Source: Saprospiraceae bacterium
GTDB taxonomy: Bacteria; Bacteroidota; Bacteroidia; Chitinophagales; Saprospiraceae
NCBI GenBank assembly: GCA_027008645.1
Contig: JALVEE010000126.1
Span: 1 to 33,222, forward strand
Direction of reading: 5' to 3'
Length of the DNA stretch: 33,222 nt
In this document: positions 1-8,009 of the stretch, piece after piece
How positions within the stretch are numbered: position 1 is the stretch's first letter
How the letters are laid out: each line of letters starts with the position of its first letter
Notes under the pieces: model-generated
Databases searched by the model: none
Told to the model about the DNA's origin: nothing
What the model saw: only the letters and a program-made list of their open reading frames with translations
Translations under genes and position numbers: made by a program

Positions 1-1
1 T

Positions 2-274
2 TACCGAGCCGAAACAGCAATGGTGAGTATCATAAAACAATACATGAATGATTCCCATAAAGACGAAGCCAGAATGCTTTTAAAACAAATATATAAATCC
101 GATGCTGACCTTATGGTTAACAAGGAAAATAAAACTCTGACCGTTAGGATACATCCTCTTTCGCACCATAAAAATGACAGGATACTGGAACAATTTTGTG
201 AACAATTAAACCAAACCCAGACTCTCTTTCCTGATACTGACCTCACCTTAATCTATAAATTGGGGTCATCTTAA
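2..274 (+). CDS. Transposase, C-terminal end (partial, runs in from the left edge)
   Basis: The reading frame is open from base 2 to the TAA at 272-274 and encodes about 90 residues. It starts YRAETAM and continues with DEARMLL, TLTVRIHPLSHHK, LEQFCEQLNQT and FPDTDLTLIY. This order (ETA helix, DEAR-LL, a TLTVRLHP-like strand, LCE-LN-T, YPGT-L-LVY) matches the conserved C-terminal end of a widespread DDE-type transposase group as I remember it. The catalytic part lies outside the window. The internal ATG at 20 is not a real start. The gene is followed by a GGGGTCAGG-type stretch that could be part of the element end, then by a strong terminator. Transposase identity is fairly secure; the IS family is not assigned. 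Confidence 0.68.
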   Translation, partial: YRAETAMVSIIKQYMNDSHKDEARMLLKQIYKSDADLMVNKENKTLTVRIHPLSHHKNDRILEQFCEQLNQTQTLFPDTDLTLIYKLGSS

Positions 275-324
275 TTCCCCAGGGGTCAGGTGTTCTGAAA
301 TTAAAACTATTTTGTAATGTAAAT

Positions 325-357
325 AAAAAAGCCTCGCTTCCGCAAGGCTTTTTTTTT
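325..357. terminator. Bidirectional intrinsic terminator
   Basis: The arms AAAAAAGCCT (325-334) and AGGCTTTTTT (345-354) pair around a short loop, with A-runs and T-runs on both sides. It can end the transposase transcript on plus and the 131-aa membrane protein transcript on minus, whose stop codon is at 356-358. Confidence 0.85.
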
Positions 358-751
358 AAGTCATATTGTTTTTCTTAGGTTTAATTAAATGATATAAACA
401 ATATAAAGGGAAAAGGAAGAAGAGAAGGCTCATATATAGTATGAGCTTCACTTTTGCATTTGGTAATATTAAGGCATTATATGCAGAACTATACAATACT
501 GTTACTTTATCACCAATTTTATATTTTCCCTTGATGCAATCAACTTTTCCAATTTTCAAAATGTATTTTTCATTATTTAATAATACCTCAACACTGTTTG
601 AAGACCTTCCACAATTTGGAATATCTTTTATTGTTGCAATACTTTCAATCCCATATTCTTTGATATTGTAATCCCTGTATGACGCTTCAAAAAATTTAAT
701 TGAAAAAAAAGTAAACGTTATAAATAAGACTAAATAAATATTTTGAGACAT
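356..751 (-). CDS. Small two-pass membrane protein, candidate immunity protein of the RHS remnant
   Basis: A 131-residue protein with an N-terminal hydrophobic helix (about residues 4-20), a soluble middle region and a second hydrophobic helix (about 101-121), followed by a basic tail (KPKKNN). The middle reads like a small beta domain: IESIATIKDI, VEVLLNN, YKIGDKVTVLYSS. This recalls DUF3592-type membrane proteins, but the match is not certain. It starts 4 nt after the stop of the RHS-derived gene on the same strand, so the two were probably co-transcribed. In polymorphic toxin loci the gene directly after the toxin usually encodes the immunity protein. That role is inferred from position only. 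It has no recognisable catalytic motif. Confidence 0.6.
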   Translation of the reverse strand: MSQNIYLVLFITFTFFSIKFFEASYRDYNIKEYGIESIATIKDIPNCGRSSNSVEVLLNNEKYILKIGKVDCIKGKYKIGDKVTVLYSSAYNALILPNAKVKLILYMSLLFFLFPLYCLYHLIKPKKNNMT

Positions 752-755
752 AATT

Positions 756-1496
756 TTATTTTAAATCAATAATTGGAGTTATTACTCTTGTGTTATCCTG
801 AGCTATTTGAATTTTAGGAGTTACAATACTTCTATAATTACTTCCAGCATTTAATATTGATCTTACTTTATTTGATCCTGATTGTAATGCGTTTACAACA
901 GCGGTACTTTTAACCTGATTAGCTCCTCGAGATGCTACTATACTTGATGAAGCATCTTTTACATTTTGAGCTCGACCAACGCTTTTAGGATCATTTTTAG
1001 CAATACGCATTACTCGATCAAGTCTATTTTCCTTAACCTTTATATTTGCATCATTGAACACTTTCGATTGCCCTCCTATTCTACCCATCACCACGTCAGA
1101 AATAATTTTACCACCATTCAACTCTCCGCCAGAAATTACTTGCTTTCCCACAGACTCACCCGCATCTATTGAAGCTCCAATAGCAAGCTGTGCTCCCTTT
1201 CCTAATTTAGAAATAGATGAAATTCCTCCACTGAAAGCTCCTGCAACACCTGAAACAGCTGCACTTGCAAAATCTACTTCTTTTAGATTTTTGCCTTCAA
1301 AAACCATCTGTGTAGCAACGTCTAAGCCAAACCCAATCACAAACCCCCAAACACATTGTGGACATTTCCCATCAGGATCTTTCAGTTTTACCGGATTATT
1401 CCAAGTGTAGGCGTATGGCGATTTATCTACCTGATTAGGATGATCAGCCATTGGGTCAACGCTCAAAAATAGTCCTATCCTTGGATCATAATACTT
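756..1496 (-). pseudogene. RHS repeat-associated core end plus variable C-terminal (toxin-like) domain
   Basis: The frame is open from the AAG codon at 1496-1494 to the stop at 756-758. It begins KYYDPRIGLFLSVDPMADH and continues SPYAYTWNNPVKLKDPDGK, the signature end of the RHS core. After about 45 residues it switches to a variable domain: a Gly/Ala-rich hydrophobic stretch (VWGFVIGFGLDVATQMV, AAVSGVAGAFSGG), then a basic region (VKENRLDRVMRIAKNDPKSVGRAQ). Such tails are usually polymorphic toxin domains, but I recognise no catalytic motif here. The gene is cut from its upstream part by the inverted-repeat element at 1497-1660, so as it stands it is a remnant. An internal ATG at 1466 could still start a 236-aa product carrying the tail. 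The candidate immunity gene follows 4 nt downstream. Confidence 0.8.
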
Positions 1497-1660
1497 AGTG
1501 CACTGCGCAAAAAATATCTACACATATATACTTGTTCTTTTTTATTTATACTTCGTTGAAGAACCTCGCAAATAGCTAAGGCTATTCACGAGAACCTTCG
1601 CCTTGTCTAAATAAAAAATTACTGCGTCAATATGCCCATTTATTTCTTGCGCAGCGCACT
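1497..1660. mobile_element. 164-bp MITE-like element with terminal inverted repeats inserted in the RHS gene
   Basis: The ends are AGTGCACTGCGCAA (1497-1510) and TTGCGCAGCGCACT (1647-1660). They are inverted repeats with 13 of 14 matches. The interior has a hairpin centred near 1577 (AATAGC/GCTATT, extended by CTCG/CGAG) and encodes no protein. It splits the RHS core exactly between Gly-Ala (GCA, ending at base 1661 on minus) and Lys-Tyr-Tyr (AAG starting at 1496). Removing it restores the core YYGA-KYYDPRIG in frame. No clear target-site duplication is visible. No transposase is present, so it would have to be mobilised in trans. Confidence 0.65.
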
Positions 1661-1792
1661 TGCACCATAATAAAACAGTCCTGTCTCCTCATCCAATTCC
1701 TTTCCATTAAATTTATATGGAGTTTTATAATCCGGTGAAGCAGCGTTCTGCTCTGCCATAATCTCTCCATACGGCAAATATAGTAAAAATCT
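1640..1792 (-). pseudogene. RHS core fragment upstream of the inserted element
   Basis: The minus frame encodes YLPYGE, then TPYKFNGKELDEETGLFYYGA, the canonical RHS core just before the YYDPRIG motif. It then runs into the 164-bp element and stops at a TAA (1642-1640). Upstream the frame is closed by a TAG at 1795-1793, where the sequence turns abruptly into the repeat region. Only about 44 codons of RHS sequence survive here, so the large N-terminal RHS body has been lost. Together with 756-1496 this is the 3' end of one original RHS gene. Confidence 0.78.
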
Positions 1793-2298
1793 CTATTTTT
1801 ATCCTCACCCTAACCCTCTCCTTTTAAAAAAGTTCTTCCGCTTTTTTTAAATGAAAGTAAAAGGAGAGGGAAGAGGGCGCTTAGACAGTTGGAACAACTC
1901 TTGTAGGTATGTTATCATGATTGAACTATATAATCTTTCCAAAAGATTAATAGCTAATCCTAAAAGACCAAGCACCCTCACTCTCCCCTTCTCCTTCTAA
2001 GTGAAATTAAAGATAAAAGAAAAACTTAAAAAAAGGAGAAGGGGTCGGGGGTTGAGGATAAAAAGGAGAGAGGAAATAGGGCATTTGGTCGTTAGGAACA
2101 ACTCTTGTAGGTATGTTATCATGATTGAACTATATAATCTTTCCAAAAGATTAATAGCTAATCCTAAAAGACCAAGCACACTCACTCTCCCCTTCTCCTT
2201 TTAAGTGAAATTAAAGATAAAAGAAAAACTTAAAAAAAGGAGAAGGGGCTGGGGGTTGAGGATAAAAAGGAGAGTGAAAATATAATCTATACACGATA
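1793..2298. repeat. 204-bp tandem repeat array with internal hairpins
   Basis: The block starting GGAACAACTCTTGTAGG at 1891 recurs at 2095, exactly 204 bp later. The copies match almost base for base over about 180 bp (1891-2071 and 2095-2275); I see only a few substitutions. Each copy holds an inverted repeat, CCCCTTCTCCTT and AAGGAGAAGGGG, with inner TTAAGT/ACTTAA pairing. A shorter, diverged unit at 1800-1890 (CCCTCTCCTTTT and AAAAGGAGAGGG arms) looks like an older copy. Open frames across this region exist on both strands only because of the repeats; none looks coding. Confidence 0.85.
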
Positions 2299-2305
2299 TT
2301 GAACA

Positions 2306-2395
2306 ATACGGAATATCGAACATTGATTTACCCTGTGAAATATATTTTAATTTAGGATCTGCCTATTTCACGGGGACAAGGATTTGAGATTTTAC
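2306..2395. repeat. Dispersed repeat copy interrupted by a 49-bp palindromic insert
   Basis: TACGGAATATCGAACATTGA (2307-2326) and ACAAGGATTTGAGATTTTA (2376-2394) are contiguous in a second copy at 27484-27526 (reverse strand). Here they are separated by 2327-2375, whose ends CCCTGTGAAATA (2331-2342) and TATTTCACGGGG (2364-2375) are inverted repeats with 11 of 12 matches. The insert ends immediately before the sequence that overlaps the stop of the TolC-like gene. Confidence 0.6.
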
Positions 2396-3711
2396 TTTAT
2401 CACCTCCAAAATATTACCGCTCAATTGAAGTATGTTTAACTCCGCAATTTTTGCATTGTACTTCGCTTTTTTGTAATTCAATAGGCTGTTGAGCAAATTC
2501 AATTGGGCTTGTCTGAATTCTACTGATGTCACTCTACCGATATTGAATAAGTCTTGAGTCCTTTTGAAATTTATTTTTGATGTTTGTATGTTCTCAAGTT
2601 CGACCTGCATAACATATTTTTGGGTCTGATAAGTCTGATAATAGTTTCTCATTTCACTTATAATTTGTTGCCTTATCAACTCCTTCTGTACTTGAAGGTT
2701 GTCTATTTGTTTTAGTGCATTTTGATTTCTCACTTTGGTCGCACCTCCATCAAAAATATTCCAACTAAGGCTTAAACCTGCTGTAAGTCCTGTACCAAAT
2801 TGGTTTTTGATACTGTAATTTGTATCATTGAATCCTCCGTTTACTCCGTAATTTCCGACCGCACTAATAGTGGGTTTTAAACGTGCTTTATTCATTTTGA
2901 TGCTCAATTCGGATAGGGAAACATTTTTATCCAATATCAGCAAATCAGTATTTTTATTATCGATACCTGCAATCAATTCATCCAAACTAAAATCATCAAA
3001 TAACACAAGCGTATCTATATCAAAATCACTTTCCAAATCCCTGCCCATAATCAGATTAAGATTCCTTTTGGCATTGGTCAATTGTTGCTGAAAATTCAAT
3101 ATATTGACACTATCCCTGTTTAAATCCACTTCAGCATTTAGAATCTGCAATTTATTGGATTTTCCATATTCATTTCTCAATTTTGCTCTTCGCAATCTTT
3201 GTTTGGATATTTGCATTATTTCGTTTTGAACATACAACAGCTCTTGTAAATTGGCTATACCGTAATATGCCGAAAACAATTGAATAAGCGAATTTTCCAT
3301 AGATTGCCTTAATTCCAAATCAGCGATATTGAGACTTTCTTTTAATCGTTCCTTGGTATAACTTGTCTTTTTCCAATCAAACAATGTATAATTAATCCCA
3401 ATCGAACCATTGTAAGTTGCTGAATTAGCACCAAAAAAGGAGGTTGAAGGAAATTTGTCATTGTGATAATTGATATCGGAAGCTTTTAAACCGTAATTTA
3501 TTCCTGAACTAAGAAAAACTGTTGGCAATTCTCCTGTATTGTATTTACTGGTATTGTTCCTGGCGATTTCCAGATTATTTTTGGCTATTTTAATACCAAA
3601 ATTATTTTCTAAAGTGATTTTAGCTGCCTCCTGTTTTGTCAGTACCTGAGCATAAAATACATTAGTGGTTAGCAATAAGACTATCAATATTTTATATTTA
3701 GTGTAAGTCAT
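2392..3711 (-). CDS. TolC-like outer-membrane efflux protein
   Basis: A 439-residue outer-membrane efflux protein (OEP/TolC family), the exit duct of the tripartite RND pump encoded just upstream. Residues 1-21 form a signal peptide ending VFYA-QVL. Two long alpha-helical repeats follow. Family-like stretches are LELRQSMENSLIQLFSAYY, NRDSVNILNFQQQLTNAKRN, NLIMGRDLE, a mid-region GLSLSWNIFDGG strand, and IGRVTSVEFRQAQLNLLNS. The length of about 440 residues is normal for the family. Its ATG overlaps the stop of the RND gene by 14 nt, which indicates translational coupling. It is the last gene of the marR-adaptor-pump-TolC operon. Substrate cannot be told from the sequence. Confidence 0.9.
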   Translation of the reverse strand: MTYTKYKILIVLLLTTNVFYAQVLTKQEAAKITLENNFGIKIAKNNLEIARNNTSKYNTGELPTVFLSSGINYGLKASDINYHNDKFPSTSFFGANSATYNGSIGINYTLFDWKKTSYTKERLKESLNIADLELRQSMENSLIQLFSAYYGIANLQELLYVQNEIMQISKQRLRRAKLRNEYGKSNKLQILNAEVDLNRDSVNILNFQQQLTNAKRNLNLIMGRDLESDFDIDTLVLFDDFSLDELIAGIDNKNTDLLILDKNVSLSELSIKMNKARLKPTISAVGNYGVNGGFNDTNYSIKNQFGTGLTAGLSLSWNIFDGGATKVRNQNALKQIDNLQVQKELIRQQIISEMRNYYQTYQTQKYVMQVELENIQTSKINFKRTQDLFNIGRVTSVEFRQAQLNLLNSLLNYKKAKYNAKIAELNILQLSGNILEVIK

Positions 3712-6700
3712 CTGTTATAAAATTTTGTTCTTTAATGGCTCTTTCTACTTCTTCTCTACTAGGTTTTTCTCCGGTAAAAATCCATTTTAAATATACTTTA
3801 AATGAATTTGCAAATGATAAAAGAATGGGTAAAAACAATAAGGTTAAAAAAGTAGAAATGGCTATTCCATAAGCTATTGATATTGCCATTGGTTTAAGAA
3901 ATTGTGCTTGCCGACTGGCTTCAAACAGCAGTGGTCCTAATCCGGCTATTGTAGTGATTGAGGTTAACACTATGGCTCTGAATCTTGATCTACCGGCTTG
4001 AATTAAAGCTTCATTATAGGGCATTCCTTGCTTTAGGTATAAATTGAGTTTCCCTATCAACACCAATCCGTCATTTACCATAATTCCTATCAAAGCCACT
4101 ATACCAAGAATAGATAATATGTTTATCGCAAACCCGTGAAGCCAATGACCCCAAGCAACCCCAACCAATCCAAATGGTATCATCAGCATTAGCAAAAGCG
4201 GTTGACTAAATGATCTAAACGTGAAAGCAATAATAGCAAAAATCAAAAATAATATAACAGGAACTACTTTTTTTGCTGACATCCCGGATTTCATCGCTTC
4301 TCGATTTTGTCCTTCATAAAGTGCAGATATTGAAGGGTATTTTGCTTTGATTTCCTTCATCTTTGTATCCTTAATCTCTTGAATCACCTCGGCAGCACTG
4401 GTTTTATGAGATTTAAGAGAGGCGCCCACTGTGATTTGTCTTCTGCCGTTTAGGTGATTAATCGCTACCTCTCCACGAGCAATTTTATAATCTGCTATTT
4501 CAGAAAACGGGACTCTACTTCCTTTTGGAGTTAAAATCCACATATCATCAAGATTTTTTATTGATTCCCTTTCTTCTCTATCATATCTTACCCATACCCT
4601 GATTTCGTCTTGTCCCCTTTGAAATCTTTGTACGGATCTACCAAAAAAACCACCTCTCACCTGCGACATTACCTTTTGGAGATTGAGCCCCAACAAATAT
4701 GCATTTTCCTTTAGTTTTATTGATATCTCTTTGATTCCTGCCGGATCATTGTCTGACACATCTTTAAGCCTATCATCATTTTCAAGATATTTCTTCAATT
4801 CCACTTTTGCTTTTTTCAATTCATCGATATTATTTCCTATCAATGCAACTGATACCGGCTTTCCACCAAAATGCGAACCTGAACCGTATTCCAACGCCTC
4901 GATTCCTGTAAGAGGGGGAGTCTCCTTTTTAAGTGCATTAGCTATAACATCTGAGGAGAAATCTCTTTCCTCTCCTACCAAAAGGTTTACAGTCAATTTA
5001 CCCGTGGAAGTTCCGGGACCTAAATGCCGTATTATATTTTGGACTACATCTTTGCCGCCTGATTGTTTTTCTTTGAATTTATCGTTTACTTTCCAAGCAG
5101 CTTCTTCTATTTTTTTGAGATACTCCAATGTGATTTTTTCGTTTGTCCCTTGAGGCATTCTCAAAGTAATCTGTATTCTATCACTTGCGACTGCCGGAAA
5201 AAATGTACGTTTGATTATTCCACCCCCTAACGAACCGATAGTCAATATCAGGAACACTACCGGTATTGAGAAGCCTAAAAATTTATTCTCTAAGAAAAAA
5301 GTCAATATAGGAGTGTAAAGATTCTCTTTCATCCACCTCATAATCTTTTCGCCCCATTTATTGAACAAATACTGCTTTTGGTTGGGCTTCAAAGCATCTG
5401 AATGAGCTATATGTGAAGGTAATATTATCATCGCTTCAAATAGAGACAATGTCAATGTGATTATAACAACAACAGATACTTCACTAAAAAAACTACCCAT
5501 TCTACCTTCTATGAATAAAAATGTTGAAAATGCTATTATTGTGGTCAATATCCCGGAAAATACTGCTGGAATAACTTCAATAGTTCCGTCAATTGCAGCT
5601 CTAAAAGGTGTACTGCCTTTTTCCCAATGATGATAAATATTCTCAGCAATCACAATTCCGTCATCTACCAAAATACCTATTACTATAATCATTCCAAAAA
5701 GAGAAAGAACATTGATCGTCACACCAAATAATGCTGCGAAAATATACAAACCGAAAAAAGACATCGGTATCCCGAATGCTACCCAAAACGCTAATCTGGG
5801 CTTTAAAAACAAAGACAATAGCAATAGCACTAAAATGATTCCTTGTAAACCGTTTCTCATCAAAAGCCTTGTTCTTTGATCCAATATGATAGAGGAATCA
5901 TTTGAGACATTTAATTTAACATTGTTGTGATTAGTATTAAAATCATCCAAATATTTTCTCACACTATGAGCCGCACCAATCAAATCTTCGTCAATAGTAG
6001 TATTCACGGTGAAACTAATGGCCGGTTGACCATTGAAATAAATCCTATCCGGATTTTCGCTCCAGGTATCTTTGACAGTTGCGATGTCTTTGAGCAAAAT
6101 CCTATTACCATTTTCATCTGCCCGCACAACAATATGATCCAATTCATCACCGTAATATTTCTTGCTTTTAGCCCTGATTAGATATTCTTCGTAATCTGTT
6201 TTTATCTTTCCTCCGGTAGTCAAAAGGTTTGATGCTGCAACGGCTCTGGCGACATCTTCAAAACTCAATTGGTAAGCCCTCAAATCATTTTCCCTTACCG
6301 CTATTTCTATCTCTTCTGCCGGAAATCCAGAGAGTTTCACCTGTGATATTCCTTCAACTGCTCTAAGGTCATTTTCTATACCTCGCGCGATGTGCTTTAG
6401 TGTTTTCAAAGACGTGTTTTTACCGCTTAAAGTAAATGAAAACGCCTCTCTCATGAGTCTCCTCTTAGAGATAACCGGAGGCTCAAGCCCTGCCGGTTTA
6501 CTCGGTACTCTATCGACTGCGTTTTTCACTTCATATACCATTTCGTTGATATCGTAATCCTGAAATGTCTCTACGGTAATCACTGCAAAATTCTCAGAAG
6601 ATTTTGATGTTACTCTGTCAATTCCTGCAATTCCTTTCAGATTGTCTTCAATTTTGAGTACTACACCCTCTTCCATCTCTTGGGGAGAAGCTCCCGGATA

Positions 6701-6853
6701 AGTCAACTCAATTGTGATAATTGTGGTCTCGGTCAATGGAAAAAAAGATGATTTCATATTCTTCCAGCCGACGGTACCAAAAATCACAACAGCCAATATG
6801 ATAACCCATATTACCACACTGTATTTTATGAAATATGATATTATTTTCTTCAT
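3698..6853 (-). CDS. RND efflux transporter permease (AcrB/HAE1-like)
   Basis: A 1051-residue inner-membrane proton-driven RND pump of the AcrB/ACR_tran family, at the usual full length. TM1 lies at about residues 9-28. It is followed by the periplasmic porter loop (LTYPGASPQEMEEGV, RVPSKPAGLEPPVISK), TM2-6, a second periplasmic loop and TM8-12. TM4 carries the acidic pair in GILVDDGIVIAEN (near residue 396), which matches the proton-relay Asp pair. In TM10 the equivalent of the AcrB relay lysine region reads GIMVNDGLVLIG (near 927), without the lysine. The gene overlaps the adaptor by 4 nt (ATGA) and the TolC gene by 14 nt. A drug or metabolite pump is likely; metal-specific (HME) motifs are not obvious. 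Confidence 0.93.
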   Translation of the reverse strand: MKKIISYFIKYSVVIWVIILAVVIFGTVGWKNMKSSFFPLTETTIITIELTYPGASPQEMEEGVVLKIEDNLKGIAGIDRVTSKSSENFAVITVETFQDYDINEMVYEVKNAVDRVPSKPAGLEPPVISKRRLMREAFSFTLSGKNTSLKTLKHIARGIENDLRAVEGISQVKLSGFPAEEIEIAVRENDLRAYQLSFEDVARAVAASNLLTTGGKIKTDYEEYLIRAKSKKYYGDELDHIVVRADENGNRILLKDIATVKDTWSENPDRIYFNGQPAISFTVNTTIDEDLIGAAHSVRKYLDDFNTNHNNVKLNVSNDSSIILDQRTRLLMRNGLQGIILVLLLLSLFLKPRLAFWVAFGIPMSFFGLYIFAALFGVTINVLSLFGMIIVIGILVDDGIVIAENIYHHWEKGSTPFRAAIDGTIEVIPAVFSGILTTIIAFSTFLFIEGRMGSFFSEVSVVVIITLTLSLFEAMIILPSHIAHSDALKPNQKQYLFNKWGEKIMRWMKENLYTPILTFFLENKFLGFSIPVVFLILTIGSLGGGIIKRTFFPAVASDRIQITLRMPQGTNEKITLEYLKKIEEAAWKVNDKFKEKQSGGKDVVQNIIRHLGPGTSTGKLTVNLLVGEERDFSSDVIANALKKETPPLTGIEALEYGSGSHFGGKPVSVALIGNNIDELKKAKVELKKYLENDDRLKDVSDNDPAGIKEISIKLKENAYLLGLNLQKVMSQVRGGFFGRSVQRFQRGQDEIRVWVRYDREERESIKNLDDMWILTPKGSRVPFSEIADYKIARGEVAINHLNGRRQITVGASLKSHKTSAAEVIQEIKDTKMKEIKAKYPSISALYEGQNREAMKSGMSAKKVVPVILFLIFAIIAFTFRSFSQPLLLMLMIPFGLVGVAWGHWLHGFAINILSILGIVALIGIMVNDGLVLIGKLNLYLKQGMPYNEALIQAGRSRFRAIVLTSITTIAGLGPLLFEASRQAQFLKPMAISIAYGIAISTFLTLLFLPILLSFANSFKVYLKWIFTGEKPSREEVERAIKEQNFITDDLH

Positions 6854-7965
6854 TTCTCCTCTTTTAATTCTTCAACAATCATTCCGTCATAAGCACCCGG
6901 AACAGGCTTTTTAAGTATCTTCTCACCATCTTTTAAGCCCTTAACTATTACAGTTTTTTCTTTAAAAAATACAGGTATTATCTCTTTGGCATTTAGAATA
7001 GTGTCTTGGAGAACAAATATTTTATTGTCACTAAAAATATTTTTTCTGGATACCTCGAAAGCATTAGCTATAGTATGTCCCTCTATTTCAGCATCCAAAA
7101 ACATTCCCTCTTTTAGATTTTTATCCGACACTTGGATATAGGCTTTCATACTCTGGCTTTTGGGGTCAATCATACTGTTGATTCTGATTATTTTTCCTTC
7201 CCAATGTTGAGATTTATCGACATTGTACAATTCTACTTTTTTACCTACTTTAAGAAATTTTACATTTTCAGAATTTACGCTTGCCTCCAATTCATATGTT
7301 GTAGGCGAAATAAAAGTTCCAAGTTTCTGTCCGGGTCTTATCAATGTTCCTTCTGTTACTCTTGCATCTGTAACAGTACCCGTAAAAGGAGCGTAAATCT
7401 TGTATTTCGCCAATCTGATTTCAAGGTTTTTTATATTGTAATAAGAAGTAAAAATATTCTTTCCTGTAACATAATACTTTTCTTTTTCAGACAAAGGTTT
7501 TGGTAATTCGGGAAGCGATTTATTAATACTAAAATTTCTAACGTATTCTTCCCATTGACGAGCCGATTCGGGATAGTCCAATTTCAAATCCGGTATCATA
7601 GCGATTATTTGATTGAGAAGGCTACTGCGCTGAGCTTTTAGAGCGGAATAAAATTCATCGCTATTAATTTTGAGCATCAATTCTCCTCTTTTGTAATTAT
7701 TTCCGGCTCTAAAATCTTTTCCAAATCTTTTGAGTACGCCTTGCACTTCTGCAAATAGTTCTACTCTTTTTTTTGCTACCAATTTGCCACTTGCTGTAAC
7801 TACCACAGGGATAGAATGATTTTTCACTTCTTGTGTATATACCGAGGTACGGTGAATAACCTTGTGCGAAACGTGCTTTTTCTTGTTTTTTATCAAGGTC
7901 TTTGCGCCGAATATAGCTCCTAATATCAATAGAATCCCCAATATTGTTGTAATTATTTTTCTCAT
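6850..7965 (-). CDS. RND efflux periplasmic adaptor (HlyD/MFP family)
   Basis: A 371-residue membrane fusion protein linking the RND pump to the TolC-like duct. An N-terminal membrane anchor spans about residues 4-24 and is followed by a basic linker. The lipoyl half-domain strands are visible as VVVTASGKLVAKKRVELFAEVQG and KYKIYAPFTGTVTDARVTEGTLIRPGQ, on either side of a short alpha-hairpin (residues about 110-180). The beta-barrel domain follows (EASVNSENVKFLKVGKKVELY). The helical hairpin is shorter than in AcrA. It overlaps the pump gene by ATGA. A palindrome close to the one before marR lies 9 nt upstream of its start, which suggests extra MarR control inside the operon. Confidence 0.92.
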   Translation of the reverse strand: MRKIITTILGILLILGAIFGAKTLIKNKKKHVSHKVIHRTSVYTQEVKNHSIPVVVTASGKLVAKKRVELFAEVQGVLKRFGKDFRAGNNYKRGELMLKINSDEFYSALKAQRSSLLNQIIAMIPDLKLDYPESARQWEEYVRNFSINKSLPELPKPLSEKEKYYVTGKNIFTSYYNIKNLEIRLAKYKIYAPFTGTVTDARVTEGTLIRPGQKLGTFISPTTYELEASVNSENVKFLKVGKKVELYNVDKSQHWEGKIIRINSMIDPKSQSMKAYIQVSDKNLKEGMFLDAEIEGHTIANAFEVSRKNIFSDNKIFVLQDTILNAKEIIPVFFKEKTVIVKGLKDGEKILKKPVPGAYDGMIVEELKEEK

Positions 7966-7973
7966 TTTCTATA

Positions 7974-7991
7974 TAGTTTTATATGCAACTA
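7974..7991 (-). promoter_or_regulatory. Second, imperfect MarR operator-like palindrome
   Basis: TAGTTTTATATGCAACTA is the same motif as the palindrome before marR (TAGTTGCATATGCAACTA) with two changes in the left half. It sits between the marR stop and the adaptor start. Confidence 0.45.
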
Positions 7992-8009
7992 ATTTTAAAT
8001 AAAATACCT

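Noticed and set aside
1997-2204. Overlapping open frames on both strands in the repeat array
   Set aside because: They consist of the 204-bp repeat and its purine- or pyrimidine-rich arms, and have no promoter or family features.
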